Assembly: GCA_003663535.1 (NCBI GenBank)
Contig: QMUE01000049.1
Span: 1-7,490, forward strand
Direction: 5' to 3'
DNA: 7,490 nucleotides
DNA from: Thermococci archaeon
GTDB lineage: Archaea > Methanobacteriota_B > Thermococci > Thermococcales > Thermococcaceae
The notes beneath the pieces are model-generated. The model was not told the DNA's origin and searched no databases. It worked only from the letters and a program-made list of their open reading frames with translations. Positions 1-4,232 of this stretch are shown one piece after another (the first letter of the stretch is position 1; each line of letters begins with the position of its first letter). The position numbers and the translations under genes were made by a program.

Positions 1-1197
1 GATGCAGCAGTTTTAATAGAAGGAGATAGGATAGTTAACATAATCTCTTCAAAAAATATAGGGGAATTTAATGTTGATGAAGTTTATGGAGGTAAAGGAT
101 ACCTTTTAATTCCGGGATTGGTGAATGCTCATACGCACGTGGCCATGAATAGATTTAGGGGCTTTGGTGATGATATGCCCCTAGATAAGTGGCTTAATGA
201 CGTAATATGGCCTATGGAAAAAGAATGGAATGAAGAGGAAATTTATAAGTGGGCTCTAATAGGGATTGCTGAAGCTATCACAAATGGTTCTACAACTATA
301 AATGATCATTATTTCTTTGCATGGCAAATAGCGAAAGCTGCTAAAAAACTTGGTGTTAGGGCCTTTATCGGTCAGACGATGATGGATCTTGTTGACATGC
401 CAATTGCAGATCCTAAACTTGGCTTTAAATTCTTCGAGAAGTGGAAGGATAAAGATAACCTCATAAATGCAACACTGGCCCCTCACGCAACTGATACAGT
501 CTCGAAAGACCTTTTAATGGAAACCAAAGAGCTGGCAGAGAAGAAAGAGGCTTTGATCCATATGCACGTTTCCCAAAGTAGGGAAGAAGTACTTAGAGTT
601 AAGGAAAGAGAAGGGCTTTCGCCAGTCGAATACTTAAAAAACATAGGGGCTTTAAAGGCCAACTTTGTTGGAGTTCACGGAGTTTATCTATCGAAAGAGG
701 AAGTTAAACTCTATGCAAGGAGTAATGCAACCTTGGTTCATTGTCCTGTAAGTTTAGCAAAACTGGAAGGTTATGTTGGGCCCATACTTGACATCTGGAA
801 ACTCGGTGGTAAAATAGCTCTCGGAAATGATTGTGCAGTTTCTAATAACTCTATGGATATGATCCTAGAGATGAAATTTGCAGCTATTTTAAATAAGGTG
901 AAAAATAACAATCCTGTAATGCCTACTGCAAAGGACGTCTTTTACTGGGCGACATTAGGAGGAGCCAAAGCTCTAAATCTAAAAGCAGGTCTTATAGAAA
1001 ATGGATATCTTGCTGATTTGGTGCTCATAAACGCAAGGAAACTCCACTTTTTGCCAAAGGAGAATATGCTTTCTCATCTTGTCTATTCAGCTAAAGGAAG
1101 TGACGTGGAAAAAGTTTTCGTCGGTGGAGAGTTAATATACGACAATAGGAGATTTTTAAAGACTGATGAGCTAAGGAAAATCTTAGATATCGAATGA
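1..1197 (+). CDS. Amidohydrolase-family aminohydrolase (MtaD/TrzA/ATZ-like), 5' partial
   Basis: The reading frame is open from base 1, so the true start lies left of the window; 398 residues are visible, of about 420-430 usual for the family. This is a metal-dependent TIM-barrel hydrolase of the 5-methylthioadenosine/S-adenosylhomocysteine deaminase and chlorohydrolase group, presumably cytosolic. Visible family marks in order: the metal-binding HxH (His codons 130-132 and 136-138, in LVNAHTHVAMN), a GSTT segment near 295, the third metal His in HMHVSQ (565-567), the His of VGVHG (676-678), a VHCPVS segment near 736, and the metal-binding Asp in LGNDCAVSNN (829-831). The Glu that normally sits three residues after the third metal His is Gln here (codon 574-576). 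Some substrate-pocket positions also differ from the usual LGTDGAASNN and HCPVSN patterns as I remember them. The fold is therefore secure, but the substrate (MTA, SAH, adenosine or another amine) is not. It converges with pdo and ends in a T-rich tract. Confidence 0.85.
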   Translation, partial: DAAVLIEGDRIVNIISSKNIGEFNVDEVYGGKGYLLIPGLVNAHTHVAMNRFRGFGDDMPLDKWLNDVIWPMEKEWNEEEIYKWALIGIAEAITNGSTTINDHYFFAWQIAKAAKKLGVRAFIGQTMMDLVDMPIADPKLGFKFFEKWKDKDNLINATLAPHATDTVSKDLLMETKELAEKKEALIHMHVSQSREEVLRVKEREGLSPVEYLKNIGALKANFVGVHGVYLSKEEVKLYARSNATLVHCPVSLAKLEGYVGPILDIWKLGGKIALGNDCAVSNNSMDMILEMKFAAILNKVKNNNPVMPTAKDVFYWATLGGAKALNLKAGLIENGYLADLVLINARKLHFLPKENMLSHLVYSAKGSDVEKVFVGGELIYDNRRFLKTDELRKILDIE

Positions 1198-1212
1198 TCC
1201 ATATTTAGGAAA

Positions 1213-1225
1213 TTTTCTTTTCTCT
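1213..1225 (+). terminator. T-rich archaeal terminator of the amidohydrolase gene
   Basis: A pyrimidine tract (TTTTCTTTTCTCT) begins 16 bases after the stop codon of the amidohydrolase gene. Oligo-T tracts without a required hairpin are the usual intrinsic terminators of Thermococcales. The assignment rests on position and composition only. Confidence 0.5.
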
Positions 1226-1263
1226 GACCTCCTCCCTGCCATGAACGGCGAGGCTTTCACGAG
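1226..1263 (-). mobile_element. Possible solo right end (omega-RNA-like hairpin) of an IS200/IS605 element
   Basis: On the minus strand a GC-rich island in AT-rich surroundings reads GTGAAAGCCTCGCC, a short loop, then GGCAGGGAGGAGGTCAG. CCTCGCC can pair with GGCAGGG: six of seven pairs form, including one T-G wobble, with a single C-A mismatch. From memory, the 3' ends of IS605-type tnpB elements in archaea carry such a GC hairpin followed by GGAGG-TCA, which is the scaffold end of the TnpB guide RNA. No tnpA or tnpB sequence lies next to it, so this would be a decayed solo end or a small non-autonomous derivative. It could instead be an unrelated gene-end hairpin. Confidence 0.45.
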
Positions 1264-1278
1264 GTAACTATTTCTTTA

Positions 1279-1296
1279 GAATAAAATAAGAAAAGA
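1279..1296 (-). terminator. T-rich archaeal terminator of pdo
   Basis: On the minus strand the sequence TCTTTTCTTATTTTATTC follows the pdo stop codon by about 8 bases. It is the expected oligo-T terminator and separates pdo from the IS605-like hairpin downstream. Confidence 0.5.
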
Positions 1297-1303
1297 ACAG
1301 ATT

Positions 1304-1978
1304 TCATTCGAGAGCTTCAAGAAGCTTTTCAAGGAACATTTTCTCAGGATAGGCCCCCTCAAACGAGACTTTGTCTTCACCATCTACTTTGATAACAACC
1401 TTCGGAACTGCCATAACCCTATATTGATCGGCAAGTTCGGGGAATTCAATGGCCTCTATCATGTCACCAAGGATTTTGTCATTGCCAGCAAGGGCATGTT
1501 CAATTGCAAATTTGTGTGCCATTCTCACTGCCATTGGACAGTACGGGCATGTTGGAGTAACGAAAACGTAGATCTGCACATCCTTGTTTATTCCTTTAAG
1601 GGCTTCTTTGGTTTCTTCTAAAAGATCAGTCTCGCCTTTTGAGACGTCCACGATATCCTCAAGGAAGGATCCAAATTCATGGCCGGCGGGAAGCCCGAAG
1701 TACCTAACGCCGAGATCCTTTCCATCTTGTGTTATCACAACTGCAGGAGCAATGTTTATTCTGTACTTTTCTGCTAGCTCTTTTTCGCTGTCAAAATCAT
1801 GAAGTTCGTATGTTACAAGGTTGCTTAACTCACTTATCTCTTCAACAAGCTGTTTTAGTTGATCACAGTATTGGCAGTGATCTTTTCCTATGAATACCAG
1901 TAGTCTAACCGGATTAATAAGCTTTGAAAAGAATTCCTCCTTAATTATCTTCTTATCTCCATCACTAATGAGTGCCAT
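1304..1978 (-). CDS. pdo: Protein disulfide oxidoreductase (glutaredoxin-like, two thioredoxin folds)
   Basis: A 224-residue protein that forms, reduces or isomerises disulfides in the cytosol, where hyperthermophilic archaea use disulfides to stabilise proteins. It has two thioredoxin-fold halves, each with its own redox pair: CQYC (Cys35/Cys38) in the N-terminal half and CPYC (Cys144/Cys147) in the C-terminal half. Each half also has the expected proline opposite the active site (Pro78 in IAPAV, Pro192 in AVPKV). The sequence is close throughout to the Pyrococcus furiosus protein (PF0094) as I remember it, for example at DHCQYCDQLKQLV and GVRYFGLPAGHEF. The ATG at 1978 follows a strong Shine-Dalgarno sequence (GGAGGTG) with a 7-base spacer. 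The gene is divergent from surR, with 150 bases between the start codons, and its core promoter overlaps two SurR-like sequences, so sulfur/redox control is likely. There is no signal peptide. Confidence 0.95.
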   Translation of the reverse strand: MALISDGDKKIIKEEFFSKLINPVRLLVFIGKDHCQYCDQLKQLVEEISELSNLVTYELHDFDSEKELAEKYRINIAPAVVITQDGKDLGVRYFGLPAGHEFGSFLEDIVDVSKGETDLLEETKEALKGINKDVQIYVFVTPTCPYCPMAVRMAHKFAIEHALAGNDKILGDMIEAIEFPELADQYRVMAVPKVVIKVDGEDKVSFEGAYPEKMFLEKLLEALE

Positions 1979-1985
1979 TCTTACA

Positions 1986-1992
1986 CACCTCC
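1986..1992 (-). promoter_or_regulatory. Ribosome binding site of pdo
   Basis: On the minus strand GGAGGTG lies 7 bases before the ATG at 1978. It is near-perfectly complementary to the archaeal 16S rRNA 3' end and fixes this start codon. Confidence 0.8.
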
Positions 1993-1997
1993 AACCA

Positions 1998-2014
1998 GTT
2001 TCAAACTAAAGCTT
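1998..2014 (+). promoter_or_regulatory. Candidate SurR operator in the pdo promoter (8 of 9 consensus bases)
   Basis: Read on the plus strand this is GTT-TCA-AAC-TAAAG-CTT, against the SurR consensus GTTn3AACn5GTT. The palindromic core GTTn3AAC is perfect; the third half-site has C for G. It lies between the pdo TATA box and the likely transcription start and touches the downstream edge of the TATA box. A bound protein there would be expected to block transcription. Operator identity is inferred from the motif and from the adjacent surR gene. Confidence 0.55.
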
Positions 2015-2026
2015 TTTAACCTTCGG
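2012..2026 (-). promoter_or_regulatory. BRE/TATA core promoter of pdo
   Basis: On the minus strand CCGAAGG (BRE-like, 2020-2026) is followed by TTAAAAAG (TATA, 2012-2019). The TATA centre is about 38 bases before the pdo ATG. This predicts a transcription start near 1990 and a short leader that contains the ribosome binding site. Confidence 0.6.
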
Positions 2027-2034
2027 GTGCAACC
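2018..2034 (-). promoter_or_regulatory. Degenerate SurR-like operator over the pdo BRE (7 of 9)
   Basis: On the minus strand this reads GGT-TGC-ACC-CGAAG-GTT, which keeps the exact 3 and 5 base spacing of the SurR motif and matches 7 of its 9 fixed bases. It covers the BRE and the upstream edge of the pdo TATA box. The two mismatches are symmetric, so a GGTn3ACC palindrome remains. This is weaker than the other two sites and could be chance. Confidence 0.3.
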
Positions 2035-2061
2035 TACATACGAAGGCTTTACAAATTTAGG

Positions 2062-2078
2062 GTTTTCAACCAGAGGTT
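2062..2078 (+). promoter_or_regulatory. SurR operator upstream of surR, perfect consensus
   Basis: The sequence GTT-TTC-AAC-CAGAG-GTT matches the published SurR binding motif GTTn3AACn5GTT at all nine fixed positions with exact spacing. It ends 10 bases before the surR TATA box, just upstream of the BRE position. For SurR targets such a placement is generally linked to activation, so autoregulation of the surR operon is the simplest reading. The site also lies upstream of the divergent pdo promoter. Confidence 0.8.
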
Positions 2079-2088
2079 AAGATGACAG

Positions 2089-2097
2089 TATATAAAC
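2089..2097 (+). promoter_or_regulatory. TATA box of the surR-ferredoxin-ggr operon
   Basis: TATATAAAC is a strong archaeal TATA element. It predicts a transcription start near 2115-2120, only about 10-14 bases before the surR ATG at 2129, so the leader is short and contains little more than the ribosome binding site. No BRE with a clear consensus precedes it. Confidence 0.7.
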
Positions 2098-2117
2098 TTT
2101 ACGATACAGATTTGGGT

Positions 2118-2123
2118 AGGTGA
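2118..2123 (+). promoter_or_regulatory. Ribosome binding site that decides the surR start
   Basis: AGGTGA lies 5 bases before the ATG at 2129. The in-frame GTG at 2120 lies inside this same sequence, so using that GTG would require leaderless translation. The site therefore favours the ATG. Confidence 0.65.
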
Positions 2124-2128
2124 GCAAC

Positions 2129-2803
2129 ATGTCTGAACCAGATATATTTTACATCCTAGGCAACAAGGTGAGGAGGGACTTGCTCAGTCACTTGACATGT
2201 ACGGAATGCTATTTCAGCTTGCTCAGTAGCAAGGTTAATGTTTCTTCCACAGCAGTGTCAAAACACTTGAAAATCATGGAGAGAGAAAGAGTTCTGAAAT
2301 CTTATGAGAAAGAAGAAGGGTTTATTGGCCCCACACGAAAATATTATTCTATAGCAGTATCTAAAACCTTCCTCGTAACAATCACTCCAAATATTTTTTG
2401 GTATAAGGGGCTTAGCTTGGATGGACCAGAAAAACTTGAGAAATTGGAAATTAAACTCAATGAGCTTGAAAAATCCCCACAGGATCTTCACTCTATGATA
2501 AAGGCGTTTATTAATGCAAACAAAAAACTCGAACAGGCCATTGAAGCATTGGAAAATATTGAAAGCTATAGAAATAACCTTATGAAAAACCTTAAGGATA
2601 AATATCTAAAAGAGGTAGGGGACATGACACAGCTTGCAATCCTTCATTATCTCTTGCTTTACGACACTGCGACTGTTGAGGATCTAAGCGATGTATTAAA
2701 CCTCAAAGAAAGAGAGGTGAGGGAAAAAGTTGAAGAACTCTCTAAAGTAGTACCGATAATCATAAAAAAGAATATAATTAAGATTGACAAAGAAGCGCTA
2801 TAA
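2129..2803 (+). CDS. surR: SurR, sulfur-responsive redox-switch regulator (ArsR-like winged helix)
   Basis: A 224-residue DNA-binding regulator (start MSEPD). The N-terminal winged helix-turn-helix (about residues 5-75) holds the redox switch CTEC (Cys24/Cys27) beside the LSHLT helix and a recognition helix with STAVSKHLKIMERE. A middle region rich in Glu and Lys (about 95-165) could form helices or coiled coil. A second winged-helix-like domain (about 165-220) begins DMTQLAILHYLLL. In P. furiosus (PF0095), SurR with reduced cysteines binds GTTn3AACn5GTT, activates hydrogenase genes and represses sulfur-reduction genes; oxidation after sulfur addition releases it. The match to that protein, as I remember it, is strong at ILGNKVRRDLLSHLTC and CYFSLLSSKV. 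An in-frame GTG at 2120 would add MSN, but the ribosome binding site favours 2129. It is followed by ferredoxin after 24 bases and is divergent from pdo, its probable target. Confidence 0.93.
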   Translation: MSEPDIFYILGNKVRRDLLSHLTCTECYFSLLSSKVNVSSTAVSKHLKIMERERVLKSYEKEEGFIGPTRKYYSIAVSKTFLVTITPNIFWYKGLSLDGPEKLEKLEIKLNELEKSPQDLHSMIKAFINANKKLEQAIEALENIESYRNNLMKNLKDKYLKEVGDMTQLAILHYLLLYDTATVEDLSDVLNLKEREVREKVEELSKVVPIIIKKNIIKIDKEAL

Positions 2804-2815
2804 GAGAAATAGAGC

Positions 2816-2821
2816 GGAGGG
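2816..2821 (+). promoter_or_regulatory. Ribosome binding site of the ferredoxin gene
   Basis: GGAGGG ends 6 bases before the ATG at 2828. The 24-base gap between surR and ferredoxin has room for this site but shows no TATA box, which supports cotranscription with surR. Confidence 0.7.
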
Positions 2822-2827
2822 TTCTTT

Positions 2828-3031
2828 ATGACAGAGAAGATTAGAATCATTGTAGAGGAGGATAAGTGCTACCTATGTGGCGGATGTGCAGGAGTCTGCC
2901 CTTCACTTGCAATAAAAGTAAGCTCTTCCAAATGGGAGTTCTTTCAAGATAAATGTATTTCATGCAGAATATGTGTAACAGCATGTCCCGTTGGAGCATT
3001 AGAAGCTGAAGTAGTGGAGGGGAAATCATGA
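2828..3031 (+). CDS. 2[4Fe-4S] ferredoxin, probable electron donor to geranylgeranyl reductase
   Basis: A small soluble electron carrier of 67 residues with two complete cluster motifs of the form CxxCxxCxxxCP. The cysteines are Cys14, 17, 20 and 24, and Cys43, 46, 49 and 53. The last cysteine of each motif binds the other cluster in bacterial-type ferredoxins, as expected for a di-cluster fold. All eight ligands are Cys; the Asp substitution seen in the abundant single-cluster Pyrococcus ferredoxin is absent, so this is a different paralogue. Its stop overlaps the start of the downstream reductase by four bases (ATGA), which suggests translational coupling and partnership. In Methanosarcina acetivorans a ferredoxin encoded next to geranylgeranyl reductase is needed for full lipid saturation, which supports this role by analogy. 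Confidence 0.92.
   Translation: MTEKIRIIVEEDKCYLCGGCAGVCPSLAIKVSSSKWEFFQDKCISCRICVTACPVGALEAEVVEGKS
3016..3022 (+). promoter_or_regulatory. Ribosome binding site of the geranylgeranyl reductase gene
   Basis: GGAGGGG lies inside the last codons of the ferredoxin gene, 5 bases before the ATG at 3028. It supports this start over the internal Met5 and fits coupled translation through the ATGA overlap. Confidence 0.7.
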
Positions 3032-4221
3032 GCGAAATAATGAAATACGATGTAGTAGTGGTTGGTGCAGGAATAGCAGGCCCCATTGTGGCGAGAAACG
3101 TTGCTAAAGAAGGGTACTCCGTTCTTCTTATAGATAAAAAATCCGCTATAGGTGCACCAAAACAGTGTGCCGAGGGCATTAACATAAGTGTGTTTGAAAA
3201 GCATGATATCCCTTATGATAAGCGTTTCATTAATCGTGAGATTTATGGGGCACGTCTTTACTCTCCAAGCGGTTATACTCTTGAAATGAGGTACAATAAG
3301 GTTAGTGGGGTTATCCTAGAACGGAAAGTTTTTGACAAGATGCTTGCATTCTATGCTGCGAGGGCTGGAGCGGACGTACTTCCCAGAACTGAGGCAACTG
3401 ATGTTATAAGAGAAGAGGGGAAAATAATTGGGATAAAGGCTAAGAAGGAAGGAGAACCAATAGAAATACGTGCAGATATATTAGTAGCAGCTGATGGTGT
3501 TGAAAGCACTATAGCCAGAAAGGCAGGGATTAACACTTATGCTCCTCCGCATGAGTTTGATTCTGCTTATGAATATGAAATGCTCATAGAAGGTTTTGAT
3601 CCTGATTTAATTCACCTTTGGTTTGGAAATAATGTGGCTCCTAGAGGATATGTGTGGGTATTTCCAAAGGACGAAGATAGAGCAAACGTTGGTATTGGAA
3701 TCAATTCTGACAACCCAATGACTGCAAAACACTACCTTGACAAGTGGCTTAAAGAGAATAATATACCATTTAAGAAAATTCTTGAAGTAAACGTTGGAAT
3801 CATCCCCGTTGGGGGCTTCTTGAAAGAACTTGTCAAAGACAACGTTTTAGTAGTGGGAGATGCAGCAAGGCAGGTAAACCCAATGCATGGCGGAGGCATG
3901 GCCGAGGCTATGGAAGCTGGAACAATAGCAAGCAAATGGATAGTCGAGGCTCTAAAAGAAGAAAACTTTGGGCTTCTAAAGAACTATACCACAGAATGGT
4001 GGGAAAAAGATGGAAAACGTCTTGAACGCGTGTTAAGAGTTAGAAAAGTGGTAGAACATCTAACAGATGAAGATCTAGACGTTTTTATACAAACACTCAG
4101 TGGTATAGATGCGGAGAAAATTGCAGGAGGCCGCTACTCGGAGGTTATAAAAGCACTGCTTAAGCATCCAAAAGTGTTAATGAGTCCAAGAAGAATTGCA
4201 CTTCTTAAAGAGCTTCTCTAA
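3028..4221 (+). CDS. Geranylgeranyl reductase family FAD protein (digeranylgeranylglycerophospholipid reductase)
   Basis: A 397-residue flavoprotein that saturates the double bonds of geranylgeranyl chains in archaeal ether lipids, acting at the cytosolic face of the membrane. The N-terminal FAD-binding Rossmann motif is GAGIAG (Gly13, 15, 18), with the acidic residue at the end of strand 2 at Asp36. The family motif KxxxGxPxxCxxG is present, with Cys47 in PKQCAEG; Cys47 is conserved and functionally important in the Sulfolobus enzyme. Also visible are Arg99 in ERKVFD, the second FAD motif AADGVES (154-160), the substrate-region motif YVWVFPK (208-214) and the third FAD motif GDAARQVNP with the following GGGMAEA (277-294). 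Length is typical and the protein looks intact. There is no signal peptide or membrane span. The start overlaps the ferredoxin stop. The 3' end faces topA with an 11-base gap. The exact lipid substrate and degree of saturation cannot be read from sequence. Confidence 0.92.
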   Translation: MSEIMKYDVVVVGAGIAGPIVARNVAKEGYSVLLIDKKSAIGAPKQCAEGINISVFEKHDIPYDKRFINREIYGARLYSPSGYTLEMRYNKVSGVILERKVFDKMLAFYAARAGADVLPRTEATDVIREEGKIIGIKAKKEGEPIEIRADILVAADGVESTIARKAGINTYAPPHEFDSAYEYEMLIEGFDPDLIHLWFGNNVAPRGYVWVFPKDEDRANVGIGINSDNPMTAKHYLDKWLKENNIPFKKILEVNVGIIPVGGFLKELVKDNVLVVGDAARQVNPMHGGGMAEAMEAGTIASKWIVEALKEENFGLLKNYTTEWWEKDGKRLERVLRVRKVVEHLTDEDLDVFIQTLSGIDAEKIAGGRYSEVIKALLKHPKVLMSPRRIALLKELL

Positions 4222-4232
4222 CTTCTTTTAAT

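Noticed and set aside
256..486. A minus-strand open frame of 76 codons inside the amidohydrolase gene.
   Set aside because: It is a shadow of a conserved coding region with no signals of its own.
1226..1263. The GC hairpin read as a bacterial-type rho-independent terminator.
   Set aside because: The stem is not followed by a T run on either strand in the right place, and separate T-rich tracts already account for termination of both flanking genes.
2847..3204. Two overlapping minus-strand open frames opposite ferredoxin and the start of the reductase gene.
   Set aside because: The plus-strand ferredoxin cysteine motifs and the reductase FAD motif are unmistakable; the minus frames show no motif or ribosome binding site.
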